Part shown: positions 1-8,785 of the stretch, one piece after another
Layout of the letters: every line of letters begins with the position of its first letter
Position numbering within the stretch: position 1 is the stretch's first letter
From: Pseudomonas frederiksbergensis
GTDB lineage: Bacteria > Pseudomonadota > Gammaproteobacteria > Pseudomonadales > Pseudomonadaceae
Direction of reading: 5' to 3'
Assembly: GCF_003732705.1 (NCBI RefSeq)
Contig: NZ_MOBR01000040.1
Location: 1-64,000 of the forward strand
DNA length: 64,000 nucleotides
The notes under the pieces: model-generated
What the model was told of the DNA's origin: nothing
The model's input: only the letters and a program-made list of their open reading frames with translations
Databases searched by the model: none
Translations under genes and position numbers: made by a program

Positions 1-28
1 GTCAATGGCTCAAGACGATCAGGTTATG

Positions 29-58
29 AGCGTTTTTACACACTCTGGGCCAAAAGCA
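29..58. repeat. Copy 1 of a short repeat shared with 19334-19356
   Basis: The segment containing cgtttttacacactctggg is found again, identical over about 23 bases, at 19334-19356. There it lies inside a reading frame of a type I associate with dispersed sequences in Pseudomonas genomes. Here only the short segment is seen, with a similar downstream run, and no open frame of that family follows. It probably marks the scar of a dispersed element at the left edge of the window. Confidence 0.4.
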
Positions 59-106
59 GCCATTCAAATATGTGGAGACGAGCATTAGTGGTCGCCACAC
101 CAGGCC

Positions 107-343
107 TCAACTTGGTTGGTCGACGACCGTTATGTGTGTCAGCCCTACCAGCTTAGCCTGCTCTAAAATCTCCTCCGGCGTCGCGTCAGCAGTGGGCATG
201 ATCAAGCTGTTCTCACCGTCCCCAAAATGCAACTGTAGCAAGTGCATCGCGGCCTCATGAGCGGGCAACTGAGAATGCTTGAGTTCAAATTGATGTGTGT
301 GGGGCTCGCCGCCGTACAGATATTCAATTTTAAAGATGCGCAT
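107..343 (-). CDS. Small conserved hypothetical protein (possible DUF6555 relative)
   Basis: A 78-residue soluble protein with no signal peptide or membrane segment. A clear ribosome site (taggagaa) precedes the ATG at 343. The N-terminus reads IEYLYGGEP, which resembles IEYKLHGEP in the small protein at 11382-11633. Both have a similar layout, with a histidine-rich middle and a short C-terminal domain. I infer that the two are distant paralogues of a small Pseudomonas family. The function is unknown. Confidence 0.65.
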   Translation of the reverse strand: MRIFKIEYLYGGEPHTHQFELKHSQLPAHEAAMHLLQLHFGDGENSLIMPTADATPEEILEQAKLVGLTHITVVDQPS

Positions 344-575
344 GGTTTGATTCTCCTATTGGGTGCCACCAACAAACCTGACCAACAGGTCAGATTTTAG
401 TTCAGCTGCAGATCCAAAGTTGGTTATTGAGGAGCTTCATACTCCTTGAGACAGGGCCTGCCCTCGCCAGAAGCCGTCTGCCCTTGGCGTTGAACTCTTC
501 TGTCATGCCTACCCTCTAGCACATAGATGTGTATAGAAATTAAGCTTTAATCCCAGGCGTTAAAGGACATACCCC

Positions 576-833
576 ATGACCGACCGCGCACATTTGAATT
601 ACTTAAACGACACCCTTTTCGGCCCTATCGCCAAAGCTATTGATTGCGACGTAGTCATCACGCCCATCACGCCAGGTGCCTTTCAGGTGCAGGTGCTATC
701 CCCAGTACCTGATGATCTACAAAAAGCTCACTCCTTGACCATGATTCTCCCTTCGGGAGAACGCCTGAACGGTACGGTGACCCACGCCCGCAGACTGGAA
801 AATGCTGATTTGGAGTTGCAGATCGATATATGA
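576..833 (+). CDS. Hypothetical protein, 85 aa
   Basis: A small acidic soluble protein that I cannot assign to a family. An aggac ribosome site precedes the ATG at 576. It lies 37 bases upstream of the cupin gene at 871 in the same orientation, so the two may be co-transcribed. The middle of the protein (about residues 27-60) is rich in prolines and beta-prone residues. Confidence 0.55.
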   Translation: MTDRAHLNYLNDTLFGPIAKAIDCDVVITPITPGAFQVQVLSPVPDDLQKAHSLTMILPSGERLNGTVTHARRLENADLELQIDI

Positions 834-870
834 AATTCCATTGCCACATCAGGGTTTCGGAGATCCTTGA

Positions 871-1401
871 ATGAACAAACCGCGAGCTGAGACAGCTACC
901 GTTCAAACCCTGATGTTTGAACGCAACCAATGGGTTCCCAACAACCCGCGCCTGCCGGCACTCATTTACACCTGCGCGATTGCAATTCAGGGCGATGACC
1001 CGGCTGCGCTGTTCGAGCAAACCTTCATCGCCAATGGCTGGCCACCCCAATGGCGATATGGGATTTACAGCTACCACCACTACCATACCGAAGGTCATGA
1101 AGTGCTTGGCATCGCCAGCGGTCGAGCTCGGCTGATGCTGGGGGGCCCGGATGGTCATGTACTTGAAGTCAGTGCAGGCGACGTGTTGCTACTGCCTGCA
1201 GGCACCGGCCATTGCAATTTAGATTCAAGTGAAGATTTTCTGGTCGTCGGTGCCTATCCGCCGGGGCAGCGTGCAGATATCTGCCGCGAGGCCCCCACCT
1301 ATGCTCAACTGGCGAGCATCGACACGCTGTTGTTTCCCGACCAGGATCCGGTGCAAGGCTCGCAAGGCGCCGTACACCGGTATTGGGCTGGCCAAGGTTG
1401 A
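871..1401 (+). CDS. Cupin-fold protein, YjlB-like
   Basis: A 176-residue single-domain cupin. The metal-binding first cupin motif is visible at about residues 68-77 (YHHYHTEGHE). The second motif is a GTGH near residue 112, after the SAGDVLLLPAG turn. The length and the HYHTEGHE signature fit the YjlB/cupin-2 family of small metal-binding proteins, whose substrate is generally unknown. It converges with cioB, whose stop codon is only 11 bases beyond. Confidence 0.75.
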   Translation: MNKPRAETATVQTLMFERNQWVPNNPRLPALIYTCAIAIQGDDPAALFEQTFIANGWPPQWRYGIYSYHHYHTEGHEVLGIASGRARLMLGGPDGHVLEVSAGDVLLLPAGTGHCNLDSSEDFLVVGAYPPGQRADICREAPTYAQLASIDTLLFPDQDPVQGSQGAVHRYWAGQG

Positions 1402-1411
1402 GATATTGCAG

Positions 1412-2413
1412 TCAATCACGAATGGCGCGATCCTTTCCGCTGAACACTCTGAAGCCGTAGGTGTTGTAGATGAGCGTTACCGGGATAAGCACGGCGAACC
1501 CGACCAGCATAAAAATCTGACTGGTGGGACTTGAGGCTGCTTCTTGCAAGGTCAGGTTAGGCGGGACAATCAATGGAAAGAGCGCTGCGACCATCAATGC
1601 GAATGCCAAGATGAAAATTCCCAGTGCAGCGAATAGCGGCAGATATTGCCGGCGGCTTCGAAAGCTCAAGGCGAAACTGAACAGCAATGCAGTAAGCAGC
1701 ATTGCCGCCGGCAACCAGATAAGTCGATTGGAAAGCCGTTGCGCATATTGAGCATCCAGCGTCGCTGTCCAGGCCACCAGCACGGCCAAAAGCATTATGG
1801 TCACGATGGCCAACGCCCTTGCCTGTCGACCTGACCTACATTGCAGATCGTCGACAGTACGCCAATACAGCCAGCAGGCGCCCAACCACATATAACCCAC
1901 TACGAGCACAGCGCCGCAATACAGCGGAAATAGGCCCCACCACTCCCAGCCGTTCCCGCTGTACTGCCCATCCTGATTCGGCACCCCTTGTACAAGCGCT
2001 CCCAACACAATCCCCTGAGTTGCCCCGGCCAGCAGTGAACCTATCAGCAGCAAGCCATCGACCATGCGCTTCATACGATAGCTTTTCGAGTAATCGCGAA
2101 ATTCCAGCGCGACCGCGCGAAGAATTAATGCCAGGAACATCGCGATAAACGGCAAATAAAGCGCCGGCAGCAGGACAGCGTAAGCCAGCGGAAACAACGC
2201 CAGCAACCCGCCGCCGCCGAGCACAAGCCACGTTTCATTAGCGTCCCAAATCGGAAGGATCGTAACAGCCATGGTACGGCGGTGCCGTGGACTTCGGGTC
2301 AAGCCCAGAAGTACGCCGACACCCAGGTCAGTACCGTCCAGCAGAACGTAGTTCAATACAGAAAACCCCAGCGCCGCAGCGGACAGTAGTGTTATCCAGT
2401 CGGTGTTCATCAT
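1412..2413 (-). CDS. cioB: Cytochrome bd-type (CIO) quinol oxidase subunit II
   Basis: A 333-residue polytopic membrane protein (about eight to nine hydrophobic spans). The N-terminus carries the subunit II signature YVLLDGTDLGVG, and WDANETWLVLGGGGLLALFP follows at about residues 57-76. Subunit II forms the inner-membrane quinol oxidase with CioA and reduces oxygen to water without proton pumping. Its ATG overlaps the cioA stop codon as ATGA, so translation is coupled. Lack of a bd-specific long Q-loop in the partner favours the cyanide-insensitive (CIO) subfamily. Confidence 0.88.
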   Translation of the reverse strand: MMNTDWITLLSAAALGFSVLNYVLLDGTDLGVGVLLGLTRSPRHRRTMAVTILPIWDANETWLVLGGGGLLALFPLAYAVLLPALYLPFIAMFLALILRAVALEFRDYSKSYRMKRMVDGLLLIGSLLAGATQGIVLGALVQGVPNQDGQYSGNGWEWWGLFPLYCGAVLVVGYMWLGACWLYWRTVDDLQCRSGRQARALAIVTIMLLAVLVAWTATLDAQYAQRLSNRLIWLPAAMLLTALLFSFALSFRSRRQYLPLFAALGIFILAFALMVAALFPLIVPPNLTLQEAASSPTSQIFMLVGFAVLIPVTLIYNTYGFRVFSGKDRAIRD

Positions 2414-3801
2414 GAATGTTCGCCCTCAGGATTGCCCGTCTCCTCGGCCAAAGTGGATTGTGGCCCTGACTCATTTTCGTGAGGTGACTCCCGCAAAAGA
2501 CGCAGCAGCACCCAGAGCCCCACGCCGAAGATCACCAGATAAAACGACAGGATTGTCCACGTTGCCCCTACCACCTGCTGACGAGACACCGAAGACAAAC
2601 TGTTAGCGGTGCGCATCAACCCATAGATAGTGAAAGGCTGACGGCCAACCTCTGTCACAACCCACCCACTCAGCATCGCCAGAAATCCAGCAGGCGCCAT
2701 CAGCACACTCCCTCGGAACATCCAACGCGCTGAGTACAAGCGATGCCGCCAGCGTAATACCAGACTGGTTAACCCCTGCCCCATCATCAACAGCCCCAAT
2801 CCGACCATGACACGGAAAGCAAAGAACACGGGTGGCACAGGTGGTATGTCCTCAGGCGGGAATTCATCAAGCGCTTTAATAGTGCCGCTCAGGTCATGCC
2901 GCAAGTACAACGACGCTACGCGCGGAATCGCTACTTCCCAATGGTTGCGTCGCTCAGCCATATCTGGAATGGCGAATAAACGTAATGGTTCCCCCTCTCC
3001 TTCCGCCGGTCGTGTCCAGGAACCTTCGATGGCGGCAACCTTTTGCGGCTGAACTTTAAGGCTGTGCTCACCATGCAGATCGCCCACCAGTAGTTGCATA
3101 GGCGTCAGCAACGCAACCACCCACAACGCCATGGAGTAGGCAAGCCGGGCTCGCGGGTTCTGTGGCATACGCAACAACTGCCAAGCGCTAATACCGGCCA
3201 CCAGCGAGGCGCTGCCTATAATCGCGGCCAATGTCATATGCACAAGCCGGTAAGGGAACGAAGGATTGAAGATAATCGCCCACCAGTTTTCGGCAATAAA
3301 ACGCCCACCAGCTCCAATTGAATAGCCGGCGGGTGTTTGCATCCAGGAGTTGGCTGACAGGATCCAAAAGGCGCTGATCAAAGATCCAAGTGCGACGGCG
3401 CAGGTGGCGAAGAAATGCAGCCTAGGGCCCACCTTCTTCAACCCGAACAACATGATGCCGAGAAAACCCGCTTCCAGGAAAAATGCCGCCAATACCTCGT
3501 AGAACATCAACGGGCCAAGAATGTCTCCCGCCTGGGTCGAGAGGCGTGACCAATTCAATCCGAATTGGTACTCCAAAATCAGACCCGACGCTGTGCCTAC
3601 CGCAACGTTGAGCGCAAACACCTTTAGCCAGTAAAGGTAAACATCCAAGTAGATCCTTCGCCTGCGCCACAGCCACAGTGCCTCCAGCACCATGAGAAAG
3701 TTGGCCAAGCCAATGGTGAAAGCCGCCAGCACGATGTGAAAGCTTATGGCAATCGCGAACTGGGCACGCGCTGCCGCCAGAGCTGAGTCAATCGCGTCCA
3801 T
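2410..3801 (-). CDS. cioA: Cytochrome bd-type (CIO) quinol oxidase subunit I
   Basis: The haem-bearing subunit I, about 463 residues, with multiple membrane spans. It has the family-typical segment FYEVLAAFFLEAGFLGIMLFG and the GWVVTEVGRQP motif near the C-terminal third. The periplasmic quinol loop is short, as in CIO enzymes that keep working in the presence of cyanide. I prefer the ATG at 3801. A GTG three codons upstream (3810) would add three residues. It is the first gene of the cioAB pair and overlaps cioB by four bases. The 438-base gap upstream is shared with a divergent hemerythrin gene. Confidence 0.88.
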   Translation of the reverse strand: MDAIDSALAAARAQFAIAISFHIVLAAFTIGLANFLMVLEALWLWRRRRIYLDVYLYWLKVFALNVAVGTASGLILEYQFGLNWSRLSTQAGDILGPLMFYEVLAAFFLEAGFLGIMLFGLKKVGPRLHFFATCAVALGSLISAFWILSANSWMQTPAGYSIGAGGRFIAENWWAIIFNPSFPYRLVHMTLAAIIGSASLVAGISAWQLLRMPQNPRARLAYSMALWVVALLTPMQLLVGDLHGEHSLKVQPQKVAAIEGSWTRPAEGEGEPLRLFAIPDMAERRNHWEVAIPRVASLYLRHDLSGTIKALDEFPPEDIPPVPPVFFAFRVMVGLGLLMMGQGLTSLVLRWRHRLYSARWMFRGSVLMAPAGFLAMLSGWVVTEVGRQPFTIYGLMRTANSLSSVSRQQVVGATWTILSFYLVIFGVGLWVLLRLLRESPHENESGPQSTLAEETGNPEGEHS

Positions 3802-4151
3802 ACCACGCACCCACCGTTTGCAAAGACGTAAGCGAGTCGACCAAAGAACAACGACTGGGGAGGCAGCTAGACAGGTTCCCGGAGATAAGCATCACAGACG
3901 TCCAATGCAGTATTGGTCGGTTGACTCTCGCCATCCGCAATGATTCATAACGTCAAGAGAAAGCCAATGCCGCATATCATGCAACAGCTTTGAGGGTTTC
4001 TAAGGAGGCTGTTTATCTTGGAATAGCCACAACGCCGCATCCCGTAAACTGCAACCTTGCAAAAATATGAACCATGCAAAATACCCGGGAAAACAGATCA
4101 GAAAACATCTCAACCCATTGAATTAGCTGGCATTCAGCTAGTGATTGCTGT
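3802..4151. other. Divergent control region between cioA and the hemerythrin gene
   Basis: No convincing gene. The stretch must hold the promoter of cioAB on the minus strand. An ANR/FNR-type site was looked for by eye and no clear TTGAT-N4-ATCAA match was seen. Its right part leads into the sigma-54-like promoter at 4152. Confidence 0.4.
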
Positions 4152-4167
4152 TGGCACATCCTATGCA
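4152..4167 (+). promoter_or_regulatory. Sigma-54 (-24/-12) type promoter for the hemerythrin gene
   Basis: tggcacatcctatgca matches the RpoN consensus TGGCACG-N4-TTGCA at most positions. The GG and GC dinucleotides have exactly the required spacing. It lies about 73 bases before the hemerythrin start. I saw no clear enhancer-binding-protein site upstream. Confidence 0.5.
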
Positions 4168-4239
4168 AATTTTAGGTCTCGCGTAGCGTTGGCACATTGA
4201 TCGACGCGCGTCTAACCGTGATCACTGAAGGAATCCGAC

Positions 4240-4716
4240 ATGAACGCCATTGACCTTTTGAAAGCAGACCACCAGCGCGTTAAAGCCATCCTCACCCAGC
4301 TCAGTGAATCAACTGAGCGAGGCATCAAAAAACGCACAGAACTGCTGAACAAGCTGGAGATGGAAATCACTATCCATACCAAGCTAGAGGAGGAAATCCT
4401 CTACCCGGCATTCAAAGAAGCCGGGGGTAAAGAACAAGAAGTGATGTATTACGAAGCCAAGGAAGAACACCGAACAGTAGACTCCTTGGTGCTCCCAGAT
4501 CTGAAAGAGACCGATCCCGGCACACCAGAATTTTCTGGCCGTGTGAAAGTGGTCAAGGAACTCCTGGAGCATCACATCGAGGAAGAAGAAACAGAGATGT
4601 TTCCTCAAGCGAACAAGCTCCTTGGTAAGGCCAAGCTGAATGAACTCGGGCAACAAATGGAAGAAATGAAAGCGGCTTACAAAAAATCGCTTTCGAGCTC
4701 AAGTCTGGCGGCATAA
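4240..4716 (+). CDS. Hemerythrin HHE-domain protein
   Basis: A 158-residue soluble four-helix protein of the hemerythrin/HHE family, which binds a di-iron centre. Family members handle oxygen, NO or iron stress. Candidate metal ligands are His11 (ADHQR), His46 and Glu50 (IHTKLEEE), His77 (EEHR) and His111/His112 (HHIEEEE). The C-terminal 25 residues are a lysine/serine-rich tail. A sigma-54-like promoter precedes it, and a strong terminator follows within 20 bases, so it is monocistronic. It neighbours a terminal oxidase, consistent with a respiratory or nitrosative-stress role (inference). Confidence 0.85.
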   Translation: MNAIDLLKADHQRVKAILTQLSESTERGIKKRTELLNKLEMEITIHTKLEEEILYPAFKEAGGKEQEVMYYEAKEEHRTVDSLVLPDLKETDPGTPEFSGRVKVVKELLEHHIEEEETEMFPQANKLLGKAKLNELGQQMEEMKAAYKKSLSSSSLAA

Positions 4717-4728
4717 ATGAACTGAATC

Positions 4729-4755
4729 GGCCTGGCTTAATGCCGGGCCTTTTTG
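4729..4755 (+). terminator. Rho-independent terminator after the hemerythrin gene
   Basis: ggcctggc and gccgggcc form an eight-pair stem (one G-T pair) with a five-base loop, followed by a T run. Confidence 0.8.
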
Positions 4756-4760
4756 TGTCC

Positions 4761-4787
4761 AAAAAAAGCCCGCATTTTCTGCGGGCT
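4761..4787 (-). terminator. Second hairpin with a T-run on the minus strand
   Basis: agcccgca-ttttc-tgcgggct is a perfect eight-pair stem preceded by seven A's on the plus strand. It is therefore a terminator for transcription entering from the right. No minus-strand gene ends here, so it may only block read-through. Confidence 0.6.
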
Positions 4788-4986
4788 AATGAGGTCACTC
4801 ACGCGAGCAATCCTGCTCGTACATGTTTGATGTTTGTCCATCGCAGAACGTTTAATCGAGTAGAGATCAGGCAGACCAACGGCACGGCGCAGACCGCTAG
4901 TCATCTCCCCTTCTATTTCTCTGAACTAACCTTCCCCAGCACTCCTCTCCCATTTACCACAAAGTTATTGATAGGGGCAGGAAGTC

Positions 4987-6189
4987 ATGAGAGCACTCAC
5001 CTACCACGGCGCGCACAGCGTAAAAGTCGATACTGTTCCTGATCCAGTTATCGAGGATAGCGACGACATCATTCTTCGAGTAACAGCCACCGCGATTTGC
5101 GGATCCGACCTTCATCTTTACCGAGGGAAGATCCCAACCGTCGAACATGGCGATATCTTCGGCCACGAATTTATGGGCATCGTTGAGGAAACAGGCTCAA
5201 CTGTCACTGCTGTGCAGGCGGGTGACCGGGTGGTGATCCCTTTCGTGATCGCCTGCGGCAGCTGCTTTTTCTGTCAAATGGATTTGTTCGCCGCGTGTGA
5301 AACCACCAATACGGGGCGTGGGGCCATTCTGAACAAAAAGGCCATCCCACCGGGCGCCGCCCTTTTTGGCTTCAGCCACATGTATGGCGGCATACCTGGA
5401 GGGCAAGCCGAATACGTGCGAGTTCCCAAAGCCAACACCGGGCCTTTCAAGGTGCCCGGCACGTTGTCCGATGAGAAGGTGCTCTTCCTCTCGGATATTC
5501 TGCCTACCGCCTTTCAAGCCGTGACTAACACAGGGATTGGTACCGGATCGACTATCGCCATCTATGGCGCAGGGCCTGTCGGTTTGTTAAGTGCTGCTTG
5601 TGCCAGGATGCTCGGTGCCGAACAGATTTTCATGGTCGACCACCACCCCTATCGTTTGTCTTACGCGCAAGAGACCTACGGTGTCATTCCGATTAATTTC
5701 GATGAAGACGATGACCCTGCCGACACCATCATTCGCCAGACTAAAGGCATGCGCGGCGTTGACGGCGTAGTCGACGCCGTTGGCTTCGAGGCCAAAGGCA
5801 GCACCACCGAAACCGTGCTTGCCACGCTTAAGCTCGAAGGCAGCAGCGGCAAAGCGTTACGCCAATGTATTGCGGCAGTCCGACGCGGCGGTGTGGTGAG
5901 CGTGCCCGGTGTTTATTCAGGTTTTATCCATGGCTTCCTCTTCGGCGACGCGTTCGACAAGGGCCTGACCTTCAAGATGGGACAGACCCACGTTCAGCGT
6001 TATCTCCCTGAGCTTCTCGAACACATAGAGACTGGGCGCCTAGCCCCTGAGGTCATCATTAGTCACCGGATGTCGTTAGAGCAGGCAGCCGAGGGCTACA
6101 AGATCTTTGACAAGAAGGAAGAGGACTGCAGAAAGGTGATCCTGACGCCTGGCAACGTTCACACGGCTTCAGCTGAACGCATCGAATAG
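4987..6189 (+). CDS. Zinc-dependent alcohol/formaldehyde-type dehydrogenase
   Basis: A 400-residue medium-chain dehydrogenase. The catalytic zinc ligands are visible in AICGSDLH (Cys) and GHEF (His). A structural-zinc lobe follows with CGSCFFC and a fourth Cys seven residues on. The Rossmann motif is YGAGPVGLL, with VDHH at the end of beta-2. The extended middle region with TGRGAIL resembles glutathione-independent formaldehyde dehydrogenase relatives, but the substrate cannot be told from sequence. It is followed after 25 bases by a hydrolase gene and probably shares its transcript. Confidence 0.85.
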   Translation: MRALTYHGAHSVKVDTVPDPVIEDSDDIILRVTATAICGSDLHLYRGKIPTVEHGDIFGHEFMGIVEETGSTVTAVQAGDRVVIPFVIACGSCFFCQMDLFAACETTNTGRGAILNKKAIPPGAALFGFSHMYGGIPGGQAEYVRVPKANTGPFKVPGTLSDEKVLFLSDILPTAFQAVTNTGIGTGSTIAIYGAGPVGLLSAACARMLGAEQIFMVDHHPYRLSYAQETYGVIPINFDEDDDPADTIIRQTKGMRGVDGVVDAVGFEAKGSTTETVLATLKLEGSSGKALRQCIAAVRRGGVVSVPGVYSGFIHGFLFGDAFDKGLTFKMGQTHVQRYLPELLEHIETGRLAPEVIISHRMSLEQAAEGYKIFDKKEEDCRKVILTPGNVHTASAERIE

Positions 6190-6214
6190 TTCGGTCGACC
6201 AAACAGGGACACTC

Positions 6215-7099
6215 ATGTTCGAGACTTTCAGGCTAGATATGATTGAGCTGCCAGAAGCGACGTTACGTGCTCGCTATGGTGGCTCAGGCCCACCTTTACT
6301 GTTGCTTCATGGTCACCCTCGTACCCATACGACATGGCACAAGGTTGCGCCTTTGCTTGCGCGGAATTTCACCGTGGTCTGCCCGGATTTAAGAGGCTTC
6401 GGTCAGTCCAGCAAACCTGTCGATCCTCATGACTATGAAGCTTCCTCAAAGAGGGCAAAAGCTCTCGATTGCGTCGCCTTGATGGAGCGCCTTGGCTTCA
6501 ATCAATTTTACCTGGCGGGCCATGACAGGGGGAGCTACACAGCCTTTCGCACCGCAATGGATCATCCTTCACGGGTTATAAAGCTTGCGGTACTCGACGG
6601 GGTGCCAATTCTGGAAGCGCTGGAACGGTGTAACGCACAATTTGCAGAACGTTGGTGGCACTGGTTTTTCTTTGCCCAGCGCGACATACCGGAGCGCGCG
6701 ATACTTGCAGATCCAAAAGTCTGGTACGGCGGATCAAGGGCGTCTCTTGGCGAGGAAAACTATGAAGATTTTCAAGCGGCCATCAATGATCCCGAAACGG
6801 TTAAAGGGATGCTCGGTGATTATCGAGCAGCCATTTACTTGGATCACCTACATGATCAAAAAGACAGAGAGGCGCAGCGCAAGCTTCAATGTCCAGTGCA
6901 TGTCGTTTGGTCAGAACGCGATGATCTGCAGGAGCTCTATGGCGACGTGCTAGCGGTGTGGCAGCCATGGGCGGCGCATACAGTTACTGGCGCAGGGATT
7001 GAAAGCGGCCACCACATGGCCGAAGACGCTCCGGACGAATTGGCGAAAGAATTACAGGCGTTCTTCACCAACCATTCCAACGTACAACCTGAAAGTTAA
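6215..7099 (+). CDS. Alpha/beta hydrolase, haloacetate-dehalogenase-like
   Basis: A 294-residue alpha/beta-hydrolase of the fluoroacetate/haloacetate dehalogenase and epoxide-hydrolase group. The oxyanion loop is HGHPRTH (residues 32-38). The nucleophile is Asp104 in GHDRG. The halide-pocket pair His149-Trp150 (WHW) is kept, and the general base is His266 or His267. One residue differs. Well-studied fluoroacetate dehalogenases, as I recall, have a second carboxylate-binding Arg three residues after DR, and here that position is Tyr108. True haloacid activity is therefore doubtful. It probably forms an operon with the upstream dehydrogenase. Confidence 0.75.
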   Translation: MFETFRLDMIELPEATLRARYGGSGPPLLLLHGHPRTHTTWHKVAPLLARNFTVVCPDLRGFGQSSKPVDPHDYEASSKRAKALDCVALMERLGFNQFYLAGHDRGSYTAFRTAMDHPSRVIKLAVLDGVPILEALERCNAQFAERWWHWFFFAQRDIPERAILADPKVWYGGSRASLGEENYEDFQAAINDPETVKGMLGDYRAAIYLDHLHDQKDREAQRKLQCPVHVVWSERDDLQELYGDVLAVWQPWAAHTVTGAGIESGHHMAEDAPDELAKELQAFFTNHSNVQPES

Positions 7100-7157
7100 T
7101 CGTGTAAAGCCCTTGGCCTTCCTGGGCTGGGACTAATGATTTCGGTCTCACAGAAAA

Positions 7158-7604
7158 TCAGGACTCAATCGGTATCACTGAGATTTTACCGTTGCGCTCC
7201 AAGATCGCAAACTTGATCTGGTCAATGGTTTCTATGCCTTGGCTTGAGCGGGCTGCCTCCATCACATCCGCTTCTACTAATCGCGCATGGCGTAAGCGCT
7301 CACGCAAAAGCCTTCCATTTTCAACGATGATGGTCGGCCCACCATCGATTAATTTTGAGAGCCATTCTGAACGCTGTTTCAGCAATGACAGACCCACATC
7401 GATGGCGATTAACGTAACGATCACCAAGACGGAGTTAGTGAGAGAGAAGTCATCTCCCAAAAGGGCTTGCTGCGTGGCCTCGCCAATAATCATCAACAAC
7501 ACAAAATCAAATGTCGTCAGTTCCGCCAATGAACGCCTACCGGCAATTTTGAATAGCACCATTAAGGCCAGGTACATCACGAAAGCACGCAACACCGAAT
7601 CCAT
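7158..7604 (-). CDS. DUF421 / YetF-family membrane protein
   Basis: A 148-residue protein with two or three N-terminal membrane helices. A small cytoplasmic C-terminal domain carries the family motif WLSKLIDGGPTIIVENGRL. Members such as YetF are linked to stress and spore envelopes in Bacillus, but the activity is unknown. It is the last gene of a tight minus-strand trio (cinA-like gene, 7613 gene, this gene) with eight- and nine-base gaps. The length is shorter than the 200-plus residue YetF proteins and matches the short proteobacterial form. Confidence 0.8.
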   Translation of the reverse strand: MDSVLRAFVMYLALMVLFKIAGRRSLAELTTFDFVLLMIIGEATQQALLGDDFSLTNSVLVIVTLIAIDVGLSLLKQRSEWLSKLIDGGPTIIVENGRLLRERLRHARLVEADVMEAARSSQGIETIDQIKFAILERNGKISVIPIES

Positions 7605-7612
7605 ATGTCACC

Positions 7613-8131
7613 TCAAGGGAGAATGAATTGATCCAAGGTGACGGGCGATGCTCCAGGTGATTTCACCTGAGTGCTAAACATTCCCAGTCCGTCACCACGC
7701 AAAGTCAGATAGAGATTTGCACGGCCTTGCGGATCCGCTTGCAGCCACAGCTTCATACCCTTCCCGGCACTACTGGAACGGACGGGCTCTGGCAGCATCA
7801 TTTCGACACTGAAGCCGTCGAGTAAACTTCCAGACAACTCGACCTCGACCAGGGAATCCGGTACACCGACTACGCTAATCACCATAGGATTGGTGGAGCC
7901 GTTACGGTGAAATACCTCGTACTGCACTCTGAGCTTTCCATCGCTTGCGTGCACATCACGGAAACTCAGTGGCCCGCGTGAAAATACTCCACACAACCCC
8001 AATACAACCAGCAGCACCAGGACATACCAGCCCCAACGCTCAAATTGCCAGACCTTGACTTGATAGGCCATGTCTTCGCGAACGGGATAATCTCGGCTCT
8101 GATAATCGTGTGGGCGGCTTTTGTCATTCAT
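7613..8131 (-). CDS. Membrane-anchored hypothetical protein
   Basis: A 172-residue protein with a charged N-terminus and one membrane helix at about residues 32-53 (WGWYVLVLLVVLGLCGVF). A presumably periplasmic beta-rich domain follows. No family is recognised. It sits between the CinA-like gene and the DUF421 gene with gaps under ten bases, so the three products are probably co-expressed. Its partner DUF421 protein is also membrane-bound, which makes an envelope-stress role plausible (inference). Confidence 0.7.
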   Translation of the reverse strand: MNDKSRPHDYQSRDYPVREDMAYQVKVWQFERWGWYVLVLLVVLGLCGVFSRGPLSFRDVHASDGKLRVQYEVFHRNGSTNPMVISVVGVPDSLVEVELSGSLLDGFSVEMMLPEPVRSSSAGKGMKLWLQADPQGRANLYLTLRGDGLGMFSTQVKSPGASPVTLDQFILP

Positions 8132-8140
8132 GAGATGTCC

Positions 8141-8641
8141 CTACCCGCGTTCACCATCCAGTGCACGGCGATGAAATTGCGGCAGCTGTTCTAACGCGAA
8201 CCGGGCGGCCTGAAGTTGTACTTCGCTACGTGTACCGAAGAAGCGATGTTCACGGCTGAACAAGTTACACCCTCGCTCGGTTTGGAAGGCCCAGGCGAAA
8301 CAAATGGTGCCTGCGGGAATACCGTCGACATCCTCGGGGCCGAGAATCCCGGTCGTCGCTACGGCAACATTCGCGGTGCTGTCATGCAACGCGCCCAACG
8401 CCATTTCCCGCGCAACTTCACAACTGGTCAAATTGAAGGTTTCGATGGTAGAGGCGCTAACTCTCAATAGGCGTTGTTTGGCCTCAGGGGAATAAACCAC
8501 GTAACCACTTTCTATTAGCTCTCCACTACCTTCGATCTCGGAGAGAAGCGTCACAATTTTTCCCGCCGTGCACGATTCTGCCGTCGTCAGTAAAAGGGCG
8601 TGCTCGCGTAGGTAATTAACCGTCTGAACGGGAATAGACAT
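8141..8641 (-). CDS. CinA C-terminal-domain protein (nicotinamide-nucleotide amidase-like)
   Basis: About 166 residues, matching the stand-alone CinA/PncC amidase domain with no N-terminal MoCF domain. The typical motifs TAESCTAGKI and ATTGILGPEDVDG are present. The family hydrolyses NMN to nicotinate mononucleotide in pyridine-nucleotide recycling. I choose the ATG at 8641 because a ggaac ribosome site lies just upstream. A TTG at 8689 would add 16 atypical residues. It is the first gene of the trio ending in DUF421. It is probably a second copy, since the housekeeping cinA of pseudomonads usually lies next to recA. Confidence 0.8.
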   Translation of the reverse strand: MSIPVQTVNYLREHALLLTTAESCTAGKIVTLLSEIEGSGELIESGYVVYSPEAKQRLLRVSASTIETFNLTSCEVAREMALGALHDSTANVAVATTGILGPEDVDGIPAGTICFAWAFQTERGCNLFSREHRFFGTRSEVQLQAARFALEQLPQFHRRALDGERG

Positions 8642-8785
8642 GGGACTGTTCCGCAAACGTGATGATCGGTTGACTGCCTTAACAAGCAATCATTCCAACT
8701 GAATTGATCCTTTTTCGTCGGCACTCCATTGAATGAAAAAAGGCCCTGATCACGGCTTGAATAAAGGTTTAACGGTAGCGGCCAG

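Noticed and set aside
4186-4210. Second TGGCAC (near 4190) as another sigma-54 promoter
   Set aside because: It has no GC at the -12 position at the right distance.
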